From assembly GCF_001006005.1 (NCBI RefSeq), contig NZ_CP011254.1, positions 2,852,001 to 2,916,000 of the forward strand: 64,000 bases of DNA, written 5' to 3'. The notes beneath the pieces were generated by a model. That model did not search any database. It saw only the letters and a program-made list of their open reading frames with translations, and was not told where the DNA came from. The position numbers were made by a program, and so were the translations under genes. The DNA is from Serratia fonticola. Its GTDB lineage: Bacteria; Pseudomonadota; Gammaproteobacteria; Enterobacterales; Enterobacteriaceae. Shown here piece after piece: positions 53,957 to 62,582 of the stretch. Numbering within the stretch: the stretch's first letter is position 1; each line of letters starts with the position of its first letter.

Positions 53957-54670
53957 ATGGACGAGGTAAATGTGAGAACAATTTCTATGGTTGGAAAGGT
54001 GATGTCCGCGCTGCTGCTGTTGGCGGCGGGGCATGTGGGTATGGCAAACGCCGGAGTCGGCCTGGGCGCGACCCGGGTGATCTATCCTGCCGATCAGAAG
54101 CAGGTGACTTTGGGAGTCAGCAATAACGATGAGAAAAGCACCTATCTGATCCAATCTTGGGTAGAAAACGCCGATGGCCAAAAAGATGGCCGGTTGATTA
54201 TTACGCCACCGTTATATTTGATGCAGGGAAAAAAAGAGAACACGCTGCGCATTATTGATGCGACGAATCAAAGCTTGCCGAAGGATCGGGAGAGCCTGTT
54301 CTGGGTTAACGTCAAAGCGATCCCCTCACTGGACAAATCACGCCAGGATGAGAACACCCTGCAATTGGCTATTACCAGCCGTATCAAACTGTTTTATCGC
54401 CCCAATGGGCTGAGTATTGCGCCAGACAAGGCTCCGGAGCAACTGCGCTTTAAACGTAGCGGCAAAGAGTTGACGATCGTCAATCCTACCCCCTATTTCA
54501 TCACGCTGAGCGAGTTGAACGCCGGCACGCGGCAGTTGGCAAACACTATGGTGTCGCCTATGGGATCGACCAATGTGGCGCTCCCCGCCGATGCAGGCAG
54601 CACGATTTCCTATCGGACGATCAACGATTACGGTGCCCAAACGCCGGTATTCAAGGGTGTGATGCAGTAA
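53957..54670 (+). CDS. fimC: FimC, periplasmic chaperone of type 1 fimbriae
   Basis: A 237-residue chaperone close to E. coli FimC: AGVGLGATRVIYPADQKQVT, STYLIQSWVENADGQKDGR, LPKDRESLFWVNVKAIPSLD, LQLAITSRIKLFYRP, NPTPYFITLSELNAGTR and TINDYGAQTP. The start is uncertain: ATG 53957 (GGAAG 10 bp upstream), GTG 53972 (GAGG) or ATG 53987 would all leave a signal peptide. It delivers Fim subunits to FimD. Confidence 0.95.
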   Translation: MDEVNVRTISMVGKVMSALLLLAAGHVGMANAGVGLGATRVIYPADQKQVTLGVSNNDEKSTYLIQSWVENADGQKDGRLIITPPLYLMQGKKENTLRIIDATNQSLPKDRESLFWVNVKAIPSLDKSRQDENTLQLAITSRIKLFYRPNGLSIAPDKAPEQLRFKRSGKELTIVNPTPYFITLSELNAGTRQLANTMVSPMGSTNVALPADAGSTISYRTINDYGAQTPVFKGVMQ

Positions 54671-54752
54671 GGCCTGGAGCCGCCACCCACTTCATCAAGC
54701 TATAACCAGATAAATCAGGCAGCCGGGCGACCTGTATCGAACCGGAGGGATC

Positions 54753-57392
54753 ATGCTATACCTGAAAAACGGCACGGAAAGTCGCAGAGTGATAAACGAT
54801 AACCACCAGGGTGCCCTCATCTTAAAGCTGACTTTAACGCCTTTGGCCGTGATGCTGTGGGCGCTATGTGGCGATGCATCGGCTCGAGCGGAAAATTACT
54901 TCAACCCTCGTTTTCTGGCCGACGATCCGGCGAAGGTAGCCGATCTGTCTGGGTTCGAAAAGGGACTTGAGGCGCCTCCGGGTATCTACCGTGTCGACAT
55001 TTATATGAATGACGGTTTTATGTCGACCCGGGATGTCTCTTTCCGGGCCGATACCGATAACAAGGCCTTGGTGCCTTGCCTGACTCGCAGCCAACTGGCC
55101 ACCATGGGGGTCAATACCCAGGCGGTCCCGGGAATGGCCATCTTGGCATCGGAAGCCTGCGTACCATTAACCTCGCTGATCAAGGAAGCCTCCACTGATT
55201 TTGACGTCGGGCGGCAGCGCCTGTCTATCAGTGTTCCCCAGGCTTACATGGGCAACTCTGCCCGTGGTTATATCCCGCCTGACCAGTGGCAAAACGGCAT
55301 CACTGCCGGGCTGCTCAATTACAGCTTCACCGGCAGTAATGTCCGTAACAGCCAGTCGAGCAACAGCAATTACGCCTTCCTTAACTTACAAAGCGGCGTG
55401 AATCTGGGAGCCTGGCGACTGCGGGATAATACGACCTGGAGCTATACCAGCGGCGGCGGATCGAGCTCTAATCAAAACCGCTGGCAGCACGTCAATACCT
55501 ATTTGCAGCGGGACATTGCGCTGCTGCGCAGTCGCCTGACGTTGGGTGACGGCTATACCTCAGGGGACGTTTTTGATGGCGTAAACTTCCGCGGCGTACA
55601 GGTGGCGACGGATGACAATATGTTGCCAGACAGCCAGCGGGGGTATGCTCCCGTGATCCGCGGAATTGCCCGCGGCACCGCCAGGGTCACGGTCAAGCAG
55701 AATGGGTTCGAGGTGTACCAAACCACGGTGCCGCCAGGCCCATTTACCATCGACGATCTGTCTGGATCTGGCAGTGGCGGTGATTTACAAGTCAGCATTC
55801 AGGAAGCCGACGGCACGGCCCAGGTCTTTACCGTGCCCTATACGTCGGTTCCAGGGCTGCTGCGCCAAGGGCAGGTGAGATATACGGTGATGGTGGGGCA
55901 GTATCGCAGCGGCAACGATCAGCAAGAAAAACCTACCTTTGGCCAAGGCACCCTGATGTGGGGGCTGGCCGACGGCTGGACGCTGTCTGGTGGCACCCAG
56001 CTTGCCGATCGCTATCGTGCGTTCAACCTTGGAGTGGCTAAAAACCTGGGCATTTTCGGCGCCGTGTCGTTGGACATCACTCAGGCTAGCGCCACCTTGC
56101 CGGATGACAGCACCCATCAGGGGCAGTCGCTGCGCTTCCTTTATAACAAAGCATTAAACGAGTGGGGCACCAACCTGCAACTGCTCGGCTACCGCTATTC
56201 CACCAGCGGCTATTACGCGCTGGGTGACACGACCTGGCGCCAGATGAGCGGCTACAAGGCGTCAACCGATGAAGGTATCGTCGAGCTCATTCCGAAACTC
56301 ACCGATTACTACAATCTGGCCTACAACAAACGTGGGCGGTTGCAGATGACGGTGACTCAGCAGGTTGGGGACAATGGCACCTTTTATCTGACCGGTAGCC
56401 ACCAGACTTATTGGGGGGTCGGTAAGGCGGATGAACAACTGCAGGCTGGTTACAGCGGTACGTTGGAGGATATCACTTATACCCTCAGCTACAGCTTGAC
56501 CAAGAACGCCTGGCAAGACGGGCGCGACAATATGCTGGCCTTCAACATCAGCATCCCGTTCAGCCATTGGCTGCGTTCCGACAGCCAGTCCGCTTTCAAC
56601 CGCTCCAGCGTCAGCTACAGCATGTCTGACGATCTGAGCGGCAGGATGACCAATCAGGCTGGGGTGTATGGCACGTTACTGGAGGATAACAACCTGAGTT
56701 ACAACGTGCAGGCCGGTTACGCCGGAGGCGGAACGGGTACTTCAGGCGGGACGGGTAACACATCGCTGAACTATCGAGGGGCTTCTGGCAACGCCAACGT
56801 GGGTTACAGCCGCAGCAGCGGTACCAGCCAACTGTATTACGGGCTGAGCGGCGGCGTGCTGGCACATGAAAATGGCATCACCCTGAGCCAACCGCTGAAC
56901 GACACCCTGATCCTGGTCAAAGCGCCGGGGGCGGGTAACGTGTCGGTGGAAAACCAGAGCGGGATACGTACCGACTGGCGGGGGTATGCCGTACTGCCGT
57001 TTGCCATGGATTACCGGGAAAACCGCGTAGCGCTGAACCCCAATACGCTGGCAAACAACGTCGAGCTGGATGACGCGGTGGTCAGCGTGGTGCCGAATCA
57101 TGGCGCGGTGGTGCTGGCCGATTTTAAAACCCATATCGGGCTGAAGGTACTGATGACGCTGACCTATAACGGACAACCGTTGCCATTCGGGTCGGTGGTG
57201 TCCTTCGATAATGGCCGCTCTGGCAGCATTGTTGCCGACGGTGGGCAAGTGTATCTGACCGGGTTGCCGCCAAGTGGCGAGGTGAAAGCCAAATGGGGCG
57301 AGGGTGCGGGCGGGCAGTGCGTAGCGAGTTACCAGCTGCCGCCGGAAAGTCAGCAGCGTGCACTTAGCTATCTAACGGCAGTATGCCGATGA
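54753..57392 (+). CDS. fimD: FimD, type 1 fimbrial usher
   Basis: An 879-residue outer-membrane usher of FimD type: ENYFNPRFLADDPAKVADLS after a long signal region, PGIYRVDIYMNDGFMSTRDV, LPDSQRGYAPVIRGIARGTA, GPFTIDDL plug motif, EADGTAQVFTVPYTSVPGLL, and C-terminal domains with QCVASYQLP and TAVCR. The first 30 residues before the signal peptide core are hydrophilic, as in E. coli FimD. Confidence 0.96.
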   Translation: MLYLKNGTESRRVINDNHQGALILKLTLTPLAVMLWALCGDASARAENYFNPRFLADDPAKVADLSGFEKGLEAPPGIYRVDIYMNDGFMSTRDVSFRADTDNKALVPCLTRSQLATMGVNTQAVPGMAILASEACVPLTSLIKEASTDFDVGRQRLSISVPQAYMGNSARGYIPPDQWQNGITAGLLNYSFTGSNVRNSQSSNSNYAFLNLQSGVNLGAWRLRDNTTWSYTSGGGSSSNQNRWQHVNTYLQRDIALLRSRLTLGDGYTSGDVFDGVNFRGVQVATDDNMLPDSQRGYAPVIRGIARGTARVTVKQNGFEVYQTTVPPGPFTIDDLSGSGSGGDLQVSIQEADGTAQVFTVPYTSVPGLLRQGQVRYTVMVGQYRSGNDQQEKPTFGQGTLMWGLADGWTLSGGTQLADRYRAFNLGVAKNLGIFGAVSLDITQASATLPDDSTHQGQSLRFLYNKALNEWGTNLQLLGYRYSTSGYYALGDTTWRQMSGYKASTDEGIVELIPKLTDYYNLAYNKRGRLQMTVTQQVGDNGTFYLTGSHQTYWGVGKADEQLQAGYSGTLEDITYTLSYSLTKNAWQDGRDNMLAFNISIPFSHWLRSDSQSAFNRSSVSYSMSDDLSGRMTNQAGVYGTLLEDNNLSYNVQAGYAGGGTGTSGGTGNTSLNYRGASGNANVGYSRSSGTSQLYYGLSGGVLAHENGITLSQPLNDTLILVKAPGAGNVSVENQSGIRTDWRGYAVLPFAMDYRENRVALNPNTLANNVELDDAVVSVVPNHGAVVLADFKTHIGLKVLMTLTYNGQPLPFGSVVSFDNGRSGSIVADGGQVYLTGLPPSGEVKAKWGEGAGGQCVASYQLPPESQQRALSYLTAVCR

Positions 57393-57414
57393 CGCCGGGC
57401 GGGAGAGGCGAGCA

Positions 57415-57942
57415 ATGAGAATACAACTTTATAGCCTGTGTCTGCTGGCGTTGTTTAGCGCCAGGGTAGCGCAGGCTGCGGACAGCACTATCGCCATTAA
57501 CGGTTACGTTAAGGACAATGCCTGCTCTATAGCGCCGGGGTCGCAAAGTTTTGTGGTGGATCTGATGAGTAATGCGGCCAAGCAGCTGCATCGGGTAGGG
57601 GCGACGACGCCGATGGTGCCGTTCAGCATCGTGCTCGATAAATGCGGCGGTTCAGCCATCGCGGTGAAAACGGGTTTCACCGGCGGGGCAGACAGCGACA
57701 ACCTGACCTTGCTGAAAATCGACAGTGGGGCCGGTGCGGCAGCCGGCATGGGCATACAGATCCTCGATAACAGCGGCAATGCCATTGCTCTCAATGAGAT
57801 CTCGAGTGGGTTGAACTGGTCAAACATCACCGCCGGGCAATCCAATACGCTGTATTTCTATGCGCGTCTGATGGCGACTCGTGCCCCGGTGACTGCCGGG
57901 CAGGTTAGAGCGACGGCAAACTTCACCCTGGAATTTCAGTAA
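57415..57942 (+). CDS. fimF: FimF, type 1 tip adaptor subunit
   Basis: A 175-residue subunit: signal peptide ending QAA, DSTIAINGYVKDNACSIAPG, VLDKCGGSA, GMGIQILDNSGNAIALNE, C-terminus ANFTLEFQ. FimF links the FimA rod to FimG in the tip fibrillum. Order F-G-H after the usher is as in E. coli. Confidence 0.93.
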   Translation: MRIQLYSLCLLALFSARVAQAADSTIAINGYVKDNACSIAPGSQSFVVDLMSNAAKQLHRVGATTPMVPFSIVLDKCGGSAIAVKTGFTGGADSDNLTLLKIDSGAGAAAGMGIQILDNSGNAIALNEISSGLNWSNITAGQSNTLYFYARLMATRAPVTAGQVRATANFTLEFQ

Positions 57943-57957
57943 CCGGAGAAAAGGGCT

Positions 57958-58464
57958 ATGAACATGAGCAAGCTGGTTCCGATCGCGGGGTGGTTACTGA
58001 TGATGGTACTCCCCCTGGCGCATGCGGCAGATGTCAACATCACCATCAATGGCAAGGTGGTGGCAAAACCCTGCACGGTATCCACCGTGTCCACCACGGT
58101 AGAACTGGGTGATTTGTATACCTTTAACCTGCTGGCGGCAGGTGCGACTTCGCCATGGCATGCGGTGACGTTGAACCTTACCAACTGCCCGGTTGGGACC
58201 TCAAAGGTAACCGCGACCTTTTCCGGCACGGCCGATAGCACCCGGAACTATTACGCCAATCAGGGCGCGGCCCGCAATATTGCGTTGCAACTGGCTGATA
58301 GCAACGGGGGGAATCTGCCCAACGGCAGTACCAAAGTCGTGGCGGTGAATGACGCATCGCTGGCGGCCAGCCTGGTTTTGCAGGTGAGGGCCATCACGCC
58401 CAGCGGCAATGTGACGCAGGGTTCGATTCAATCCCTGATCAACGTGACTTACACCTATTCCTGA
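57958..58464 (+). CDS. fimG: FimG, type 1 tip adaptor subunit
   Basis: A 168-residue subunit: signal peptide ending HAA, DVNITINGKVVAKPCTVSTV, VELGDLYTFNLLAAGATSPW, NLTNCPVGTSKVTATFSGTA, and C-terminus LINVTYTYS. FimG contacts FimH at the tip. It starts 15 bp after fimF; an ATG two codons in is an alternative. Confidence 0.94.
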   Translation: MNMSKLVPIAGWLLMMVLPLAHAADVNITINGKVVAKPCTVSTVSTTVELGDLYTFNLLAAGATSPWHAVTLNLTNCPVGTSKVTATFSGTADSTRNYYANQGAARNIALQLADSNGGNLPNGSTKVVAVNDASLAASLVLQVRAITPSGNVTQGSIQSLINVTYTYS

Positions 58465-58477
58465 TGATGAAGAACAT

Positions 58478-59395
58478 ATGAAAGACTTAATCCGCGTATT
58501 TCTGAAATATCTCGGTGCAGCTGCGCTCTTGATTGGCTATTCATCCAGTGCCCATGCATTTGCTTGCCGAACGGCGGCCGGGGCGACCATCCCTATCGGC
58601 GGCGGCAGCGCCAACGTGTTTGTTGATTTGACTCCGCAGATCGGGGTGGGCCAAAACCTGATCGTTGATTTGTCACGTCAGATCTCCTGCCGTAATGACT
58701 TTCCAGAGAACAGAATAGACTACGTTTCTCTGCAGAGAGGCTCGGCCTATGGTGGCGTATTGGCAAGTTTCACCGGTAGCTTTGTGTATGACGGTACTTC
58801 TTACCCATTCCCGACAACCTCTGAAACCAAGTCCGTGGTCTATAGAACCACCACTATGACGCCATGGCCCGCCGTGCTTTATCTCACGCCTATCAGCACT
58901 GCAGGTGGCGTGGCGATAACCAGTGGTTCTTTGATTGCGGTGTTAAATATGCACCAAACCAATAACGTAGGGGAATCGCATTCCTATATTTGGAATATCT
59001 ATGCCAGCAATAGCGTGGTGATCCCTACCGGTGGCTGTGATGTCTCTTCCCGCGACGTTACCGTGAATCTGCCAGAATATCCGGGAACGGTGTCGATACC
59101 GTTGACGGTGCGTTGCGCCAAGAATCAAAACCTGGCCTATTACCTGACCGGGCCAACCACGGATGCCGCATCCACGATTTTTGCCAACACTGCCTCTGCA
59201 CCGGTAGCTCAGGGAATTGGTATTCAGGTTGCTAACCGCAATGGCGCTATTCCGACCAACAGGAACGTCGCGCTGGGGACCGTCGGTAGTTCTGCAGTCA
59301 GTTTAGGTTTGACCGCCAACTATGCACGCACTACCGGTCAGGTAGTGGCGGGTAATGTCAAGGCCGTGGTGGGTGTGACCTTTTTGTATCCTTGA
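58478..59395 (+). CDS. fimH: FimH, mannose-binding type 1 tip adhesin
   Basis: A 305-residue adhesin, 278 after the signal peptide, which ends AHA before FACRTAAGATIPIGGGSANV. The lectin domain is followed by PTGGCDVSSRDVTVNLPEYP and the pilin domain ending GVTFLYP. By alignment with E. coli FimH the pocket residues Phe1, Asn46, Asp47, Asp54, Gln133 and Asn135 are kept, but Tyr48 is Phe, Ile52 is Arg, Tyr137 is Val and Asp140 is Ser, with a one-residue deletion in that loop. Mannose binding is expected but may be altered. Confidence 0.95.
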   Translation: MKDLIRVFLKYLGAAALLIGYSSSAHAFACRTAAGATIPIGGGSANVFVDLTPQIGVGQNLIVDLSRQISCRNDFPENRIDYVSLQRGSAYGGVLASFTGSFVYDGTSYPFPTTSETKSVVYRTTTMTPWPAVLYLTPISTAGGVAITSGSLIAVLNMHQTNNVGESHSYIWNIYASNSVVIPTGGCDVSSRDVTVNLPEYPGTVSIPLTVRCAKNQNLAYYLTGPTTDAASTIFANTASAPVAQGIGIQVANRNGAIPTNRNVALGTVGSSAVSLGLTANYARTTGQVVAGNVKAVVGVTFLYP

Positions 59396-59461
59396 ATGTG
59401 CGTTTGAACGAGGTCTCAAGCCTGGGGGAACGGCACTAAACACGGTTATTTAGGAGGAAAA

Positions 59462-60127
59462 ATGCAGCAGGCAAATCATCAGCAAGCTGAGCATGCGACA
59501 GCGGAAAGCCGTAAAAGAATTCTGGTTGTCGAGCCATCCAGGATCAATTGGATCGGGCTGCAACGGTTACTGGGTGACGTGGGCAGCACGGAGTTAAGTT
59601 TTTGCCGGGTCAGTAAATTGACCGATGCCAAAAAGAAAGTTTATGAATTTAAACCTGATGTGATCTTGTTTAGCTCATTATCTCGTGGCACTGACTATCT
59701 GTCGTTATTATCCTTTTTGTCAGATATTGCCAGTTATCATCATAAAACCAACTCAGTGATCTGGTTGCAGCATGATATGGCCTGGATGGTGCAACTTTTC
59801 CACGCTTTCGGCGTAGATACGGTATTGATCGATCCGGTTAACCTTTATCAAATCACCCAATGTCTAGGCAGCGATCAGACTGACAAAGCACCCAAGAATG
59901 CGGCTTTATTAGGTAAGCAGGAAAGATTGATTGCGCTGGCCTTACTGCGCGGGCGTAGTGCCACGGCTATCGCCAATGTGACCGGCAAAGATGTACGAAC
60001 CATCAGCACGCAGAAGAAATCGATCATTAGAAAGTTACAGATGACAACCAATGAGGAGCTCTACCTGCTGGCGGGTAAGCTGGTTTATTTAACCAAGATA
60101 AACGGACTGAGTGGTGAGACTCGATGA
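59462..60127 (+). CDS. LuxR-type HTH regulator 1 after fimH
   Basis: A 221-residue protein. The receiver-like N-terminal domain (KRILVVEPSRINWIGLQRLL, then PDVILFSSLSRG) has Ser where the phospho-acceptor Asp would be. HTH about 148-203 (LGKQERLIALALLRGRSATA, then DVRTISTQKKSIIRKLQMTT). It lies 66 bp after fimH and overlaps the next regulator by 4 bp, so the pair may be read from the fim operon as feedback regulators, a role like that of FimZ/FimW in Salmonella (inference). Confidence 0.8.
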   Translation: MQQANHQQAEHATAESRKRILVVEPSRINWIGLQRLLGDVGSTELSFCRVSKLTDAKKKVYEFKPDVILFSSLSRGTDYLSLLSFLSDIASYHHKTNSVIWLQHDMAWMVQLFHAFGVDTVLIDPVNLYQITQCLGSDQTDKAPKNAALLGKQERLIALALLRGRSATAIANVTGKDVRTISTQKKSIIRKLQMTTNEELYLLAGKLVYLTKINGLSGETR

Positions 60128-60738
60128 AAAAAATAATGATTATGCATCCCTGCATTGTTACCTGGCATGGTTTGCATCAGTTATTCAGGCGCAAACTGCC
60201 CGACGCTGAGATCGTACCGGCACACTCCATCTATGATTTGGTATTTAATGATGATTTATCTGATGCCGATCTGATCGTCAGTGAGCTCTATGGCCTGAAT
60301 GAAAATATCACTATGGGGGCGAAGCTGTTGTCATTTGTTCAATCGGTCAGGCAGGATAAACCGCTACTGATTATGACTGATGTGCCAGGAAAACAGGTGC
60401 TGGGTTGCCCGGGTTACCTGCCTGGGGCATCCTATATTGCTTTATCAGAAGATATTCGTCAGCTAGTTAATCAGGTTGATCAGGTTCTGGCTGGCAAGAT
60501 TGTTATCAGTCCGTCTCTGCGTAGTGAACAAGGGGCTAGTCTGTCTAATGCCGATGCCAGACCTTTTTCCCGCTCGGAAATAAAGGTTTATAGCTTATTG
60601 CAAGAGGGCTTCAGTATTTCGCAGATAGCGAAGAAGATTTCCCGCAGCGTCAAGACCGTGAGTGCACATAAACGCAACATGATGGGCAAGCTTGGCATTG
60701 AGAGTGAAGTCGAGCTCTATGCCTGTTTTAATCAATAG
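60124..60738 (+). CDS. LuxR-type HTH regulator 2 after fimH
   Basis: A 204-residue protein starting at an ATGA overlap. Receiver-like domain KKIMIMHPCIVTWHGLHQLF, with Glu (ADLIVSELYG) where the phospho-acceptor Asp would be. HTH about 145-202 (FSRSEIKVYSLLQEGFSISQ, then SVKTVSAHKRNMMGKLGIES). It is translationally coupled to regulator 1; the two may act as a heterodimer. Confidence 0.82.
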   Translation: MKKIMIMHPCIVTWHGLHQLFRRKLPDAEIVPAHSIYDLVFNDDLSDADLIVSELYGLNENITMGAKLLSFVQSVRQDKPLLIMTDVPGKQVLGCPGYLPGASYIALSEDIRQLVNQVDQVLAGKIVISPSLRSEQGASLSNADARPFSRSEIKVYSLLQEGFSISQIAKKISRSVKTVSAHKRNMMGKLGIESEVELYACFNQ

Positions 60739-60753
60739 CCCTATATCGGCTAT

Positions 60754-60799
60754 TACTACCGCCGGAGTTCGCTGATGACAGCGATCTCCGGCGGTGGTA
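60754..60799. terminator. Large bidirectional hairpin between regulator and recombinase
   Basis: TACTACCGCCGGAG (60754-60767) pairs with CTCCGGCGGTGGTA (60786-60799) with one G-U, with a nested TCGCTG/CAGCGA stem around ATGA. It sits between convergent genes and could end both transcripts, although there is no T-tract. Confidence 0.6.
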
Positions 60800-60849
60800 A
60801 AGCAGGGTTTGCTGAATGGTATACTAATAGTAAGGTTATTTCGGCGGGT

Positions 60850-61425
60850 TCAGCCGTTTTTTCGTTTACCCGCTTCCCATATGCCTGCGAATCGAGCCGC
60901 ATTACTGGCGGTATAGCGGACGGTATGGCGGATATTTCGGTGCCCCAGATAATCCTGGATCAAGCGGGTATCGGCGCCCCTTTCCGCCAGTTCATAACCG
61001 CAGGCGTGGCGTAGCATATGGGGATGCGTGTTGATGACCGTGCCTGCCAGTTCGCCAGCCTGGCGGATAATGCGCCAGGCTTGACCCCGTGATAGCTGGG
61101 TTCCTCGCTGAGAAATAAAGATAATGTCCGGGTCTGCACCGGGTTTCCATTGGGCCCTGAGCTGCTTCCATTCCATAATTGCCTCGCATTCGTCATTCAT
61201 CAGAGGATGAACGGTAGAGAATCCATTTTTAAGCCGGCGTATATTTATCCGTCCTTCAGCCATTTCAAGATCGCGAAAGCGCAGCCGCAGCAGTTCGCTG
61301 ATACGTAATCCATGGCGGAAAGCCAGTAAGATCAGGCAGCTATCTCGTACTCCAGTCTGTGTATTTCTGGCAGCACTCATCAGGTTGCGGACTTCTGTTA
61401 GAGTGAGAAATTTACGCTGTACCAA
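60850..61425 (-). CDS. FimE-type tyrosine recombinase, second copy
   Basis: A 191-residue recombinase about 87% identical by eye to the gene at 51633 (about 23 differences over 184 residues), with all catalytic residues kept (Arg41, Lys66, His136, Arg139, His162, Tyr171). It starts with TTG behind AGGAG. Long runs of DNA are nearly identical to the first copy, which suggests gene conversion. No fimS-like repeats are seen next to it, so it probably acts on the element at 52243, perhaps with a different direction bias, as FimB and FimE do. Confidence 0.9.
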   Translation of the reverse strand: MVQRKFLTLTEVRNLMSAARNTQTGVRDSCLILLAFRHGLRISELLRLRFRDLEMAEGRINIRRLKNGFSTVHPLMNDECEAIMEWKQLRAQWKPGADPDIIFISQRGTQLSRGQAWRIIRQAGELAGTVINTHPHMLRHACGYELAERGADTRLIQDYLGHRNIRHTVRYTASNAARFAGIWEAGKRKNG

Positions 61426-61854
61426 AGAAAACTCCTATTTTTTCGCTTAAAAAACGCCAGAGTTAGGATTAAATAGAATAAAATTTTTACCTACCGTTTT
61501 TAAATCTAAAGAGTGCAATAAAAGTTTGCTAAAAATTCAGCTAAAGGTAATTTCATAGGATAATTCCTATTTGCTGTTTATTGTGATGTTACAGGTGACT
61601 ACCGACAATATCCAGCATTTACGGGGGAGGGGAACGGCACTGTTTAAATAGCATTGATAATACAGTCTATAATTTGACTGTTTCCCGCAAATATAATGAA
61701 TATTGGGTTTCTTAATAGAGTAATGTGTAATAAATTTCACATTTGTTAGAATAAAAAGTTGATGTTAGGCGTGGTGAACCGGTACTAGCCAAAAATTGTA
61801 CATTGAGCCTATCATGATAAGGATAACCCCAAGCCCATTGCTAGAGACTGCCAA
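61426..61854 (-). promoter_or_regulatory. AT-rich spacer upstream of the second recombinase
   Basis: No gene is seen. The sequence is AT-rich throughout and should hold the recombinase promoter (leftward) and one for the small gene at 61855 (rightward). No 9-bp switch repeats were found here. Confidence 0.35.
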
Positions 61855-62106
61855 ATGAATATTCAAATAAAAGTTGATAACAATCTGTTCGACAACCTGT
61901 CTGAGAAGGCCCGTGAGGCGTTGCTGGACGAACTGCAAACTCGCGTCCATGAGGTCTACCCGGCTAGTCACCTCACGGTGATTGCAGGGCTGAATGATAA
62001 GACTGAGATCGCGACCAGTGATTTTTTTAACGACGTTGAGGCAAAATTGACCGTGCAGGAAATTGTCGACGATGTCATCCTGCATGGCCATTGGCGTAAC
62101 GCATAG
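61855..62106 (+). CDS. Small protein, possibly DinI-like
   Basis: An 83-residue protein of modest similarity to the DinI family: a beta strand (MNIQIKVDNN), a helix with LLDELQTRVHEVYPASHLTV, then a C-terminal acidic helix (LTVQEIVDDVILHGHW). Length and order of elements fit DinI, which modulates RecA, but the C-terminus lacks the usual WESADDW-type ending and I see no LexA box upstream. It could equally be an unrelated small protein. The stop is followed directly by a repeat element. Confidence 0.5.
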   Translation: MNIQIKVDNNLFDNLSEKAREALLDELQTRVHEVYPASHLTVIAGLNDKTEIATSDFFNDVEAKLTVQEIVDDVILHGHWRNA

Positions 62107-62430
62107 CCCTCACCCCAACCCTCTCCCACAGGGAGAGGGAGCTGTAAGCCCCTGCTCGTTTGGTCGTAAAGCGATAAACTCAGAACACTCGATCGGCCCC
62201 TTCCACAGGGAGAAGGAGCTGCCAGCCCATGCTCGTTTGTAAGAAAATCGATAATCTCAGCAAACTCGATCGGTCTCCTTTGACAGGGAGAGGAGGCTGT
62301 CAGTCCCTGCTCTTTGGAAGTAAAGAAGTCATCTCAGTAAACTTGAACGTCCCCATTCAAGGTATATCACCGCATTTTCAGCCCACTCGATCGGTCCCCT
62401 CTCCCTGTGGGAGAGGGTTAGGGTGAGGGG
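62107..62430. repeat. Repeat island: inverted CCCTCACCCC motif pair around 77-bp tandem units
   Basis: CCCTCACCCCAACCCTCTCC opens at 62107 and its reverse complement ends at 62430. Between them, units starting at 62130, 62207 and 62284 (77 bp each, the last degenerate) share AGGGAGA, GCTGTAAGCC or similar, TGCTCGTTTG and CTCGATCGG motifs. It is built like the island between rpoS and mutS. No gene is seen up to 62582. Confidence 0.85.
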
Positions 62431-62582
62431 CCCGTGCTTTACCCATCCAGATACCCTCCCTTCCCGTATTTCTCCCGCCCAACATGGAAAAAATGAAAGT
62501 CCGACATATACTTATGGTGCCAAAGCTGAATCTCTGAGTGAAGGCCGTTTTATTCTGGTTTGCTAGACCATAAGGAGCGCTA

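Noticed and set aside
51633..61425. Recombinase pair as integrases of a genomic island
   Set aside because: Both are small FimE-type proteins with no phage-type arm-binding domain, no tRNA gene is adjacent and no att-like direct repeats were seen.
61426..61854. A second invertible switch beside the second recombinase
   Set aside because: I looked for TTGGGGCTA, TTGGGGCCA and near variants as inverted pairs and found none; by eye the only convincing pair in the window is at 52243 and 52556.
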